DNA from: Candidatus Phascolarctobacterium caballi
GTDB lineage: Bacteria > Bacillota > Negativicutes > Acidaminococcales > Acidaminococcaceae
Reading direction: 5' to 3'
Length of the DNA: 21,481 nt
Assembly: GCA_018065225.1 (NCBI GenBank)
Contig: JAGHTS010000081.1
Location: forward strand, 1-21,481
The position numbers were made by a program, and so were the translations under genes. Of the stretch, positions 15,269 to 21,481 are shown one piece after another (position 1 is the first letter of the stretch; every line of letters begins with the position of its first letter). Below the pieces are notes generated by a model. It searched no databases and was not told the DNA's origin. It saw nothing but the letters and a program-made list of their open reading frames with translations.

Positions 15269-15583
15269 TTACAGTACCTTGATTTCAATATCAACTCCAG
15301 CCGGCAAATCCAGTCGCATCAAACTGTCAACGGTCTTTGGTGACGGCTCAAGAATATCAATCAATCTTTTATGAGTACGCATTTCAAATTGTTCACGGCT
15401 GTCTTTGTTGACATGAGGTGAACGCAATATCGTATAGATATTTTTTTCAGTAGGCAGAGGAATCGGACCAGATACCAACGCACCTGTACGTTGCGCTGTA
15501 TCGACGATTCTTGCGGCACTCTGGTCAAGTGCTCTATGATCATACGCTTTTAAACGTATTCTAATCTTTTGAGATTTAGCCAT
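15269..15583 (-). CDS. rpsJ: Ribosomal protein S10 / NusE
   Basis: A 104-aa 30S head protein that also acts as the antitermination factor NusE with NusB and NusG. It shows KIRIRLKAYDHRALDQSA, then GPIPLPTEKNIYTILRSPH and the REQFEMRTHKRLIDI block. The ATG at 15583 has AGGAGG 8 nt upstream and matches the family N-terminus; a longer frame to 15682 runs through the structured leader and is rejected. It opens the S10 block after a 153-nt gap. Confidence 0.98.
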   Translation of the reverse strand: MAKSQKIRIRLKAYDHRALDQSAARIVDTAQRTGALVSGPIPLPTEKNIYTILRSPHVNKDSREQFEMRTHKRLIDILEPSPKTVDSLMRLDLPAGVDIEIKVL

Positions 15584-15736
15584 TAACTTTCCTCCTAATT
15601 CGCCCAAACTCAAACGGTTTGAACTTACTCCGTGGGAAAACCACGCTACCAACGTGCAACCTCCCACATCACAGTCAGGCATCCCTGCCCCGCCATTGAC
15701 TGACGGGGCAAATGCCTAATATTACATTATAATGTG
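15584..15736 (-). promoter_or_regulatory. Structured leader between tuf and rpsJ
   Basis: The longest gap inside the operon (153 nt). On the minus strand it holds, in order: hairpin A (15717-15677), with AGGCAT/ATGCCT outside and a 10-bp GC-rich inner stem (710-701 with 695-686 of the 15-kb block, one U-G) and a 5-nt loop; hairpin B (15667-15632), with GTGGGA/TCCCAC outside and CACG/CGTG inside; and a small TCAAA/TTTGA repeat (15622-15610) before the rpsJ ribosome binding site. None is followed by a U-run. The position equals that of S10 leaders bound by L4 in other bacteria, but I cannot match the fold to a known family. Confidence 0.55.
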
Positions 15737-15747
15737 TTAGCCCTCAA
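15719..15747 (-). promoter_or_regulatory. Possible weak internal promoter for the S10 block
   Basis: TTGAGG (15747-15742), a 17-nt spacer and TAATAT (15724-15719) overlap the last codons of tuf. Each hexamer matches consensus at four of six positions. A start 7 nt downstream would put hairpin A at the very 5' end of the transcript. A perfect TATAAT also lies at 15731-15726 but has no fitting -35. The evidence is weak and based on sequence only. Confidence 0.25.
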
Positions 15748-16924
15748 TAGCAGATACTACACCAGCACCTACTGTACGGCCACCTTCACGAATTGCGAAA
15801 CGCAATCCTTGTTCAATAGCAATCGGGGTAATCAATTCAACTTCCATAGTTACATTATCACCGGGCATAACCATTTCAGTGCCTTCAGGCAACTTGGTAA
15901 CGCCGGTAACGTCTGTTGTACGGAAATAGAATTGGGGACGATAACCATTAAAGAACGGAGTATGACGTCCGCCTTCTTCTTTAGTCAATACGTAAACTTC
16001 GCCTTTGAATTTGGTCAAAGGTTTAATGGAACCGGGTTTTGCCAAAACTTGACCACGTTCAATATCTTTACGGTCAATACCACGGAGCAGGCAGCCGATG
16101 TTATCGCCAGCCATTGCTTCATCCAACAATTTACGGAACATTTCAACGCCAGTAACAACTGTAGATTTGTTTTCAGCAGATAAACCAATGATTTCAACAG
16201 TATCACCAACTTTAACAGTGCCACGTTCTACACGTCCGGTAGCAACTGTACCACGGCCGGTAATGGTGAACACGTCTTCTACAGGCATCAAGAAAGGTTT
16301 GTCTTTTGGACGTTCAGGCAGAGGAATGTAGCTGTCAACTGCAGCCATCAATTCATCAATTTTCTTAACAAAATTTGCATCGCCTTCCAATGCTTTCAAA
16401 GCGGAACCCTTAACGATAGGAATATCGTCGCCGGGGAATTCGTACTTGCTGAGCAATTCACGAACTTCCATTTCAACCAATTCCAACAATTCAGGGTCAT
16501 CAACCATATCGCATTTGTTCAAAAATACAACAATGGCAGGAACACCTACTTGACGAGCCAACAAAATGTGCTCACGGGTTTGAGGCATCGGGCCGTCTGC
16601 TGCGGATACAACCAGAATTGCACCGTCCATTTGTGCTGCACCGGTAATCATGTTCTTTACATAGTCAGCATGGCCCGGGCAGTCAACGTGTGCATAGTGA
16701 CGGGTTTCGGTTTCATATTCAACGTGTGCAGTATTAATAGTAATACCACGTTCACGCTCTTCCGGAGCCTTGTCAATGTTTGCATAGTCCATAAATTCTG
16801 CTTGACCTTTGTCTGCCAATACTTTGGTAATTGCGGCAGTCAATGTTGTCTTGCCATGGTCAACGTGACCAATGGTACCAATGTTCAGATGGGGTTTTGT
16901 ACGTTCATACTTAGCTTTTGCCAT
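15737..16924 (-). CDS. tuf: Elongation factor Tu
   Basis: A 395-aa GTPase that brings aminoacyl-tRNA to the ribosome. G-domain motifs are GHVDHGKT (19-26), the switch I segment RGITINTAHVEYET (59-72), DCPGH (81-85) and NKCD (136-139). Domains 2 and 3 follow with TGRGTVATGRVERG and the C-terminal GRTVGAGVVSAI. The start has GGGAGG 9 nt upstream. It is separated from fusA by 87 nt with a hairpin and from rpsJ by a structured 153-nt leader. Only one tuf copy is in the window. Confidence 0.99.
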   Translation of the reverse strand: MAKAKYERTKPHLNIGTIGHVDHGKTTLTAAITKVLADKGQAEFMDYANIDKAPEERERGITINTAHVEYETETRHYAHVDCPGHADYVKNMITGAAQMDGAILVVSAADGPMPQTREHILLARQVGVPAIVVFLNKCDMVDDPELLELVEMEVRELLSKYEFPGDDIPIVKGSALKALEGDANFVKKIDELMAAVDSYIPLPERPKDKPFLMPVEDVFTITGRGTVATGRVERGTVKVGDTVEIIGLSAENKSTVVTGVEMFRKLLDEAMAGDNIGCLLRGIDRKDIERGQVLAKPGSIKPLTKFKGEVYVLTKEEGGRHTPFFNGYRPQFYFRTTDVTGVTKLPEGTEMVMPGDNVTMEVELITPIAIEQGLRFAIREGGRTVGAGVVSAIEG

Positions 16925-16972
16925 TTTAAAAATCCTCCCTTTTCTTTAAAAAATTTTTTTATTTGTATTTTT

Positions 16973-17008
16973 CTTGCGGAAAGTCATTCTGCCAGCCGCA
17001 AGTTTTTT
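16973..17008 (+). terminator. Terminator-like hairpin in the fusA-tuf gap, oriented for plus-strand transcription
   Basis: CTTGCGG (16973-16979) and CCGCAAG (16996-17002) form a 7-bp stem with a 16-nt loop. On the plus strand it is followed directly by six T (17003-17008). In the sense (minus) direction the stem is followed by AAAAA, so it should not stop fusA-tuf transcription. It could block antisense transcription into fusA, or act as an mRNA processing or stability stem. The loop is long for an efficient terminator. Confidence 0.4.
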
Positions 17009-17011
17009 CAA

Positions 17012-19093
17012 TTAAGCCTCTGTTCCCTTGCTTTTGGCAATAATTGTTTCAGCAATATTGTTGGGAACTGCTTCGTAGTGGTCAATCTGCATTACATAAT
17101 TGCCACGTCCCTGTGTCTTGGAACGCAAATCAGTTGCGTAACCGAACATCTCTGCCAATGGTACAAATGAATCAATAACTTGTACCCCGTTACGCGCTTC
17201 CATAGAATTGATACGTCCGCGACGGCTGTTAAGGTCACCAATTACATCGCCCATATATTCTTCAGGAACAGTTACTTCCACTTTCATAATCGGTTCCAAA
17301 ATTACAGGGTCTGCTTTCAATGCACCAGACTTAAAGCCCATAGATGCCGCAATCTTAAATGCCATTTCACTGGAGTCCACTTCGTGATAGGAACCGTCAT
17401 AAACGGTTACTGCAATATCAACCATCGGATATCCAGCTAATACACCATTTTCCATTGCTTCCTTAACACCTGCTTCAACAGGCGCAATGTATTCTTTAGG
17501 AATAGCACCGCCAACAATTTTGTTTTCAAAAGTAAAGCCAGTGCCCGGTTCCTTCGGTGAAATCTCCAGCCAGCAATGACCATATTGACCTTTGCCGCCG
17601 GACTGACGGATAAATTTGCCTTCGGACTTAACAGATTTACGAATAGTTTCACGGTAAGCAACCTGCGGATTACCAACAGTACAGCCAACCTTAAATTCAC
17701 GCAACAACCGGTCAACAATAATATCAAGATGCAACTCGCCCATACCGCTGATAATGGTTTGACTGGTTTCTGCATCTGTGTGAACACGGAAAGTCGGGTC
17801 TTCTTCTGCCAACTTTGCCAAAGCAATGCCCATTTTTTCTTGGTCAGCTTTGGTTTTCGGCTCTACGGCTACAGAAATAACCGGTTCCGGGAACACCATT
17901 GATTCCAAAATAATTTCCTTATTCTCGTCACACAAGGTGTCACCTGTTGTGGTGTCTTTCAACCCAACAGCTGCAGCAATATCCCCGCTGTAAACTGTAT
18001 CAATTTCTTCACGGTGGTTAGCGTGCATCTGCAAAATACGGCCGATACGTTCACGTTTGCCCTTTGTAGAATTATACACATAACTGCCTGCTGACAAAGT
18101 GCCGCTATATACACGGAAGAATGCCAACTTGCCAACAAACGGGTCAGTCATAATCTTGAATGCCAAAGCACTGAAAGGTGCTTCGTCACTTGCAGGACGT
18201 TCATCTTCCTTGCCATCAGGAGTTACACCCTTGATAGCAGGAATATCTGTTGGTGCCGGCATATAGGCAACAATGGCATCCAACAAATGTTGTACACCAC
18301 GGTTTTTGTAAGAAGAACCGCAGCATACCGGAGTCAATTTGCAGGCAATAGTCAGCTTGCGGATTGCTCCGTTAATTTCTTCTTCGGTCAGTTCCTGACC
18401 GTCAAGATATTTCATCATCAGCTCGTCATCAGCTTCAGCCACTGCCTCCACCAATGCAGCACGATATTCTTTTGCTTTTTCCAACATATCTGCCGGAACA
18501 TCAGTTTCTTCTTGGTCTTTGCCAAGGTCGTCATGATAAATGTATGCTTTCATCTTTATCAAATCAACCAACCCTGTAAAAGAATCTTCAAAACCAATAG
18601 GCAGTTGGATGGGCACCGCATTAGCACCAAGACGGTCTTTCATCATGGAAACAACGCGGTAAAAATCTGCACCCGTAATGTCCATTTTATTTACATAAGC
18701 CATACGGGGAACATTGTATTTGTCTGCCTGACGCCAAACAGTTTCTGATTGGGGTTCAACACCGCCTTTGGCACAGAAAACTGCAACAGAACCGTCCAAC
18801 ACACGCAAAGAACGTTCAACTTCTACAGTAAAGTCAACGTGGCCCGGGGTGTCAATGATATTGATACGGTTGTCTAACCAAAAACAGGTAGTGGCAGCAC
18901 TGGTGATAGTAATACCACGCTCCTGCTCCTGTACCATCCAGTCCATAGTAGCCGCACCTTCATGAACTTCCCCAAGTTTGTGGGTCTTTCCTGTGTAGAA
19001 AAGAATACGCTCTGTTGTAGTAGTTTTGCCGGCATCAATGTGTGCCATAATACCAATATTTCTTGTTCTTTCAAGTGGATATTGTCTTCCCAT
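17012..19093 (-). CDS. fusA: Elongation factor G
   Basis: A 693-aa translocation GTPase. Domain I motifs are AHIDAGKTT (17-25), RGITI (59-63), DTPGH (81-85) and NKMD (135-138). The later domains show SGMGELHLDIIVDRL (domain III) and GQYGHCWLEISPKEPG (domain IV), whose tip enters the decoding site. The domain V end is SKTQGRGNYVMQIDHYEAVP. Length is normal and no fragment is missing. The ATG has GAGGAG upstream, 13 nt after rpsG. Confidence 0.99.
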   Translation of the reverse strand: MGRQYPLERTRNIGIMAHIDAGKTTTTERILFYTGKTHKLGEVHEGAATMDWMVQEQERGITITSAATTCFWLDNRINIIDTPGHVDFTVEVERSLRVLDGSVAVFCAKGGVEPQSETVWRQADKYNVPRMAYVNKMDITGADFYRVVSMMKDRLGANAVPIQLPIGFEDSFTGLVDLIKMKAYIYHDDLGKDQEETDVPADMLEKAKEYRAALVEAVAEADDELMMKYLDGQELTEEEINGAIRKLTIACKLTPVCCGSSYKNRGVQHLLDAIVAYMPAPTDIPAIKGVTPDGKEDERPASDEAPFSALAFKIMTDPFVGKLAFFRVYSGTLSAGSYVYNSTKGKRERIGRILQMHANHREEIDTVYSGDIAAAVGLKDTTTGDTLCDENKEIILESMVFPEPVISVAVEPKTKADQEKMGIALAKLAEEDPTFRVHTDAETSQTIISGMGELHLDIIVDRLLREFKVGCTVGNPQVAYRETIRKSVKSEGKFIRQSGGKGQYGHCWLEISPKEPGTGFTFENKIVGGAIPKEYIAPVEAGVKEAMENGVLAGYPMVDIAVTVYDGSYHEVDSSEMAFKIAASMGFKSGALKADPVILEPIMKVEVTVPEEYMGDVIGDLNSRRGRINSMEARNGVQVIDSFVPLAEMFGYATDLRSKTQGRGNYVMQIDHYEAVPNNIAETIIAKSKGTEA

Positions 19094-19106
19094 AATTTCT
19101 CCTCAA

Positions 19107-19577
19107 TTACCAGCGATAATGAGCAAACGCCTTGTTTGCTTCTGCCATCTTGTGAGTATCTTCACGTTTTTTAACCGCTGCCCCAACTCCGTTTGCCGCA
19201 TCCATAACTTCTGCTGCCACACGGTGGAACATTTCATGCTCACTGCGTTCACGGCTGTAAAGCACCAGCCAACGGATACCCAAAGTTGTTCTTCTTTCAG
19301 GACGGACTTCCACCGGAACCTGATAGTTGGCACCACCAATACGGCGGGCACGAACTTCCAACAAAGGCATAACATTTTGCATTGCTGCATCAAACACTTC
19401 CATAGGATCCTTTCCTGTTTTGGAACGAATCTCATCAAAAGCGTCATAAACAATTTTTTCGGCAACACCTTTCTTGCCGCTGAACATAATTTGGTTGATG
19501 AACTTTGTCACCAACTTGGAGTTGTACACCGGATCCGGCAATACATCTCTCTTTGGAACTGCGCCTTTTCTCGGCAT
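19107..19577 (-). CDS. rpsG: Ribosomal protein S7
   Basis: A 156-aa 30S head protein at the E site, exactly the usual length. The blocks MPRKGAVPKRDVLPDPVYNS, then ARRIGGANYQVPVEVRPERR and the ANKAFAHYRW end, are diagnostic. The ATG at 19577 has AAAGGAGTG upstream; three further upstream codons in the frame lack support. In E. coli S7 represses the str operon by binding the rpsL-rpsG gap; here that gap is 61 nt with a small hairpin. Confidence 0.98.
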   Translation of the reverse strand: MPRKGAVPKRDVLPDPVYNSKLVTKFINQIMFSGKKGVAEKIVYDAFDEIRSKTGKDPMEVFDAAMQNVMPLLEVRARRIGGANYQVPVEVRPERRTTLGIRWLVLYSRERSEHEMFHRVAAEVMDAANGVGAAVKKREDTHKMAEANKAFAHYRW

Positions 19578-19605
19578 GCTTATCACTCCTTTTCATTCAA
19601 ATGGT

Positions 19606-19619
19606 GAGCAACCCTGCTC
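19606..19619 (-). repeat. Small hairpin in the rpsL-rpsG gap
   Basis: GAGCA/TGCTC, a 5-bp stem with a 4-nt loop, lies about 28 nt before the rpsG ATG. It sits in the 61-nt interval that in E. coli carries the S7 binding site. It is short and could be chance; I do not recognise the E. coli structure. Confidence 0.3.
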
Positions 19620-19638
19620 CCGAACTTAACAGCCAAAA

Positions 19639-20022
19639 TTATTTTTTAGCCGCCTTTTCACGCTTTGCACCATACTTACTGCGTCCTTGCTTACGGTCAG
19701 CAACCCCCGCAGTATCCAAAGCACCACGAATGATGTGATAACGCACACCCGGAAGGTCCTTTACCCTTCCGCCACGGATAAGAACCACACTATGTTCTTG
19801 CAAATTGTGGCCTATCCCCGGAATATAAGCGGTAACTTCAATGCCGTTGGTCAAACGTACACGTGCTACTTTACGCAACGCAGAGTTAGGTTTCTTAGGT
19901 GTGGTTGTGTACACACGGGTACAAACACCACGCTTTTGCGGACACTCTTTCAACGCCGGAGAAGTTGACTTCTCTGTCAAAACTTGACGCCCCTTACGAA
20001 TCAGTTGGTTAATTGTTGGCAT
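19639..20022 (-). CDS. rpsL: Ribosomal protein S12
   Basis: A 127-aa decoding-centre protein and the first gene of the superoperon. The loop TTTPKKPNSALRK (39-51) and GGRVKDLPGVRYH (84-96) are present. K43 and K88, positions where streptomycin-resistance changes occur, are wild type, and D89, the methylthiolation site in other bacteria, is present. The ATG at 20022 follows AAAGGAGG by 8 nt, after a leader of about 109 nt with two hairpins. The product is compatible with a streptomycin-sensitive ribosome. Confidence 0.99.
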   Translation of the reverse strand: MPTINQLIRKGRQVLTEKSTSPALKECPQKRGVCTRVYTTTPKKPNSALRKVARVRLTNGIEVTAYIPGIGHNLQEHSVVLIRGGRVKDLPGVRYHIIRGALDTAGVADRKQGRSKYGAKREKAAKK

Positions 20023-20066
20023 ATCGGCACCTCCTTTCTCTCAATGGAAAATTTAATTTTTATTAC

Positions 20067-20084
20067 AACTTGCCAAAGCAAGTT
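20067..20084 (-). promoter_or_regulatory. Leader hairpin 2 before rpsL
   Basis: AACTTGC, loop TTTG, GCAAGTT: a perfect 7-bp stem in the 5' untranslated region, about 44 nt before the rpsL ATG. No U-run follows in the sense direction (GTAATAAAAATT), so it is not a typical terminator. The UUUG loop closed by C-G is the same as in the terminator after rplQ. Confidence 0.55.
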
Positions 20085-20096
20085 TTATCAATATAA

Positions 20097-20126
20097 CCGC
20101 CTTATATATAAATAGTAAAAAGGCGG
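20097..20126 (-). promoter_or_regulatory. Leader hairpin 1 at the 5' end of the str transcript
   Basis: CCGCCTT (20126-20120) pairs with AAGGCGG (20103-20097) around a 16-nt AU-rich loop. It begins about 5 nt after the predicted transcription start. It could protect the 5' end of the long mRNA or be a feedback site. The same AAGGCGG word also occurs in the promoter spacer. Confidence 0.5.
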
Positions 20127-20130
20127 AACG

Positions 20131-20165
20131 TGCTATATTCTAACAAACGCCCTCCGCCTTGTCAA
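20131..20165 (-). promoter_or_regulatory. Main promoter of the str-S10-spc-alpha superoperon
   Basis: Perfect -35 TTGACA (20165-20160), a 17-nt spacer and -10 TAGAAT (20142-20137, five of six). The predicted start is near A20131, giving a leader of about 109 nt. This is the only strong promoter pattern I found, and it sits directly upstream of the first gene, which supports the call. Confidence 0.88.
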
Positions 20166-20184
20166 CAAATTTTTTAAGTTTTTT
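20166..20184 (-). promoter_or_regulatory. A-tract UP-like element upstream of the -35
   Basis: Immediately upstream of the -35 the minus strand has two A6 tracts about 9 bp apart, then TTTG. This position (about -38 to -55) and phasing fit an UP element bound by the alpha C-terminal domain, as in strong ribosomal promoters. It is inferred from composition and location. Confidence 0.5.
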
Positions 20185-20300
20185 CGGCAAAAACCGACAG
20201 AATTACGGGCATTTCGGCTTACACGGACCCGTGTGTTTCCTGTTACCACAAAATATCCTCTATTTTCGCCGTTTTTGCACTATATTTTGTAATTTGCCGA
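20185..20300. other. AT-rich gap between the phosphoesterase gene and the str promoter
   Basis: No gene or convincing terminator is seen. It holds TCGG/CCGA flanking an A/T loop (20184-20197) and a perfect inverted repeat ACACGG-AC-CCGTGT (20221-20234). Neither is followed by a U-run in the sense direction of the upstream gene, so the end of that transcript is undefined and readthrough into the str operon is possible. Confidence 0.5.
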
Positions 20301-21481
20301 TCAAAAATCTTTTTGAAAAAAATTTTTCAATTTTTTTCGCAAATTTTCCTTATTTTTGCCAAAAGGAACAAAATTTAATGATTTTTGACCTAAATACTGC
20401 TTTTTTGTAACATTTAGCTTATTTTTTTCCCCTGTCAAAATTTTATTCCCTTTTATATCAATTACTACAATTTCCGGCAAAGTTCCAGTCCTGATTGGCG
20501 GCCCCCAAAAGCCTATCCCGCTGGAAACAATCCCCGTCATTTTGCCAAATTCCCGCCTGCCATAATCCAATTCGTACATCATACTGGTCACCAACCTGTT
20601 GGGGAACATCTGCCCCGTATGGGTATGTCCCGCCAAATACAAGTCATATCCTGCTGCCTCCGCCGCCGCAAAACGGCGTGGCTGGTGGTCAATCACGATA
20701 CTATAAAACTTTTCATTCTCCGCCGCCAACCTTTTTAACCCGTCACTCCCCCTGTCGTGGCTGAAATCAACCAACCCCGTCACTTTTACCGTACCGTCTG
20801 CCACAACCTTGCTCGCCCCATGCAAAACATTTATCCCCTGCAATTTCAATAACAGCCACCATTTGCCCGGGTTGTCAAAATAATCGTGGTTTCCCATTGC
20901 CATATATATTCCCAAAGGTGCCTGTACTTTGCCAAACGGCTCCAATGCCCCTGCCTTTTCCACATCACCAATCTTTTCATTCAGCAAATCCCCTGCCACA
21001 ACCACCATATCCGGGTGGACCGAATTAAGCAAAGCCACCACTCTTTCTGCAAAACTGCGTGACAACACCCGCCCCAAATGCACATCGCTTACCATTGCTA
21101 TTTTCAGGTTTTTACCCTGTGCCAATTTGTCCGTGACAATCTCCTCATTGCGGACACAGGGATGAAAAGCATTCCACATTCCCCACATGCACAATATACC
21201 GCAAACACCCAGCATTGTTGTTGCCACAGTGATATGAGGAATTTTCCAACCGCAAAAATAACCTACCGCTTTCAACAAGGTATGCAAAACCGCCACCAGC
21301 CAAATATAATACAATATTCCCAGCCAAAGACCTGATAAATATGCCTCTGCCTGTAAAACTGGTAACGGCAAAGTGTCAGGCAACAGGTAGTTGACCACAA
21401 TGTTTATGCTTAACAACACATACACAAGTGCAAACGCCCAACCTTTCGCCCAGCCAAACACAGAACGTAAATAAGCATAGG
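20301..21481 (-). CDS. Membrane-anchored calcineurin-like metallophosphoesterase, 5' end missing
   Basis: The frame is open to the window edge (reading YAYLRS before a GTG at 21461), so the true start is outside. Numbering from that GTG, three hydrophobic segments (about 8-27, 43-69, 77-96) precede a catalytic domain with all metal motifs: D126-x-H128, GD (157-158), GNHD (190-193), H259 and GHTH (278-281). The two-metal site therefore looks active. The resemblance is to YkuE-type membrane phosphoesterases of unknown substrate. After the domain ends (PEIVVIDI, 329-336) comes an unusual ~48-residue Lys/Asn/Phe-rich tail. It has the same strand as the ribosomal operon but is a separate unit judged by the strong promoter between them. 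Confidence 0.85.
   Translation of the reverse strand, partial: YAYLRSVFGWAKGWAFALVYVLLSINIVVNYLLPDTLPLPVLQAEAYLSGLWLGILYYIWLVAVLHTLLKAVGYFCGWKIPHITVATTMLGVCGILCMWGMWNAFHPCVRNEEIVTDKLAQGKNLKIAMVSDVHLGRVLSRSFAERVVALLNSVHPDMVVVAGDLLNEKIGDVEKAGALEPFGKVQAPLGIYMAMGNHDYFDNPGKWWLLLKLQGINVLHGASKVVADGTVKVTGLVDFSHDRGSDGLKRLAAENEKFYSIVIDHQPRRFAAAEAAGYDLYLAGHTHTGQMFPNRLVTSMMYELDYGRREFGKMTGIVSSGIGFWGPPIRTGTLPEIVVIDIKGNKILTGEKNKLNVTKKQYLGQKSLNFVPFGKNKENLRKKLKNFFQKDF

Noticed and set aside
15584..15682. Longer S10 frame starting at 15682
   Set aside because: The extra 33 residues run through the structured leader and do not resemble S10; a strong ribosome binding site precedes the internal ATG at 15583.
15726..15731. 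Perfect TATAAT just after tuf
   Set aside because: No -35-like hexamer lies at 16-18 nt upstream and there is no extended -10; the nearby TTGAGG-N17-TAATAT is a slightly better, still weak, candidate.
16550..17170. A 206-codon plus-strand open frame antisense to tuf and fusA
   Set aside because: It lies opposite highly conserved tuf and fusA codons, has Cys/Phe/Asn-heavy composition typical of a shadow frame, and crosses the intergenic hairpin. No ribosome binding site or family motif is visible.
19026..19607. A 193-codon plus-strand open frame antisense to rpsG and fusA
   Set aside because: Fully explained as the complement of conserved rpsG and fusA coding sequence; no recognisable domain.
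20304..20340. A/T palindromes near the 3' end of the phosphoesterase gene considered as a terminator
   Set aside because: They lie inside the reading frame, contain no GC pairs and lack a clear stem plus U-run arrangement.
1..21481. Mobile elements, CRISPR arrays, rRNA or tRNA genes
   Set aside because: The window is filled by tightly packed conserved genes; the short gaps hold only small hairpins, and no repeat arrays, transposase motifs or RNA gene signatures were seen.

Overview
The window is almost entirely one ribosomal-protein superoperon read on the minus strand, so right to left in these coordinates. From about 20022 down to 1281, 34 genes run in the classical str - S10 - spc - alpha order: rpsL rpsG fusA tuf | rpsJ rplC rplD rplW rplB rpsS rplV rpsC rplP rpmC rpsQ | rplN rplX rplE rpsN rpsH rplF rplR rpsE rpmD rplO secY adk infA rpmJ | rpsM rpsK rpsD rpoA rplQ. 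The organism looks like a low-to-moderate-GC Bacillota member. Supporting signs are strong GGAGG Shine-Dalgarno sequences before almost every gene, a zinc-type short S14, a cysteine-poor S4, a four-cysteine adenylate kinase and a 120-aa L18. The wording of EF-Tu and S10 resembles Negativicutes in my memory; that placement is inference and was not tested by a search.

Right edge (20023-21481): the 3' part of a membrane-anchored calcineurin-like metallophosphoesterase, whose start lies outside the window, then a 278-nt gap. The gap holds a near-consensus sigma-70/SigA promoter (TTGACA-N17-TAGAAT) with A-tracts upstream and a roughly 109-nt leader with two hairpins. This is the main promoter of the superoperon. 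The usual upstream rpoB/rpoC neighbours are not seen directly before rpsL.

Core (1281-20022): the genes are packed with 2-27-nt gaps or 1-4-nt overlaps, except at five junctions: rpsL/rpsG (61 nt), fusA/tuf (87), tuf/rpsJ (153), rpsQ/rplN (58) and rpsD/rpoA (75). All five contain inverted repeats, and two of them fall at the str/S10 and S10/spc boundaries, so they are the best candidates for internal regulation or mRNA processing. Five genes start with a non-ATG codon (rpsS GTG; rpsC, rpsN, rplR and rpsK TTG). The methionine aminopeptidase gene (map) that often sits between adk and infA is absent here.

Left edge (1-1280): an intrinsic terminator follows rplQ. It is followed within about 22 nt by a gene for a two-domain YfbR-like HD protein, whose N-terminal HD copy appears to have lost its metal ligands. 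A second terminator follows that gene, again running straight into the ribosome binding site and start of a further minus-strand gene cut by the window edge. I found no mobile element, CRISPR array, rRNA, tRNA or clearly novel multi-gene system. The interesting points are regulatory (leaders and terminator-to-start junctions) and the two flanking hydrolases.
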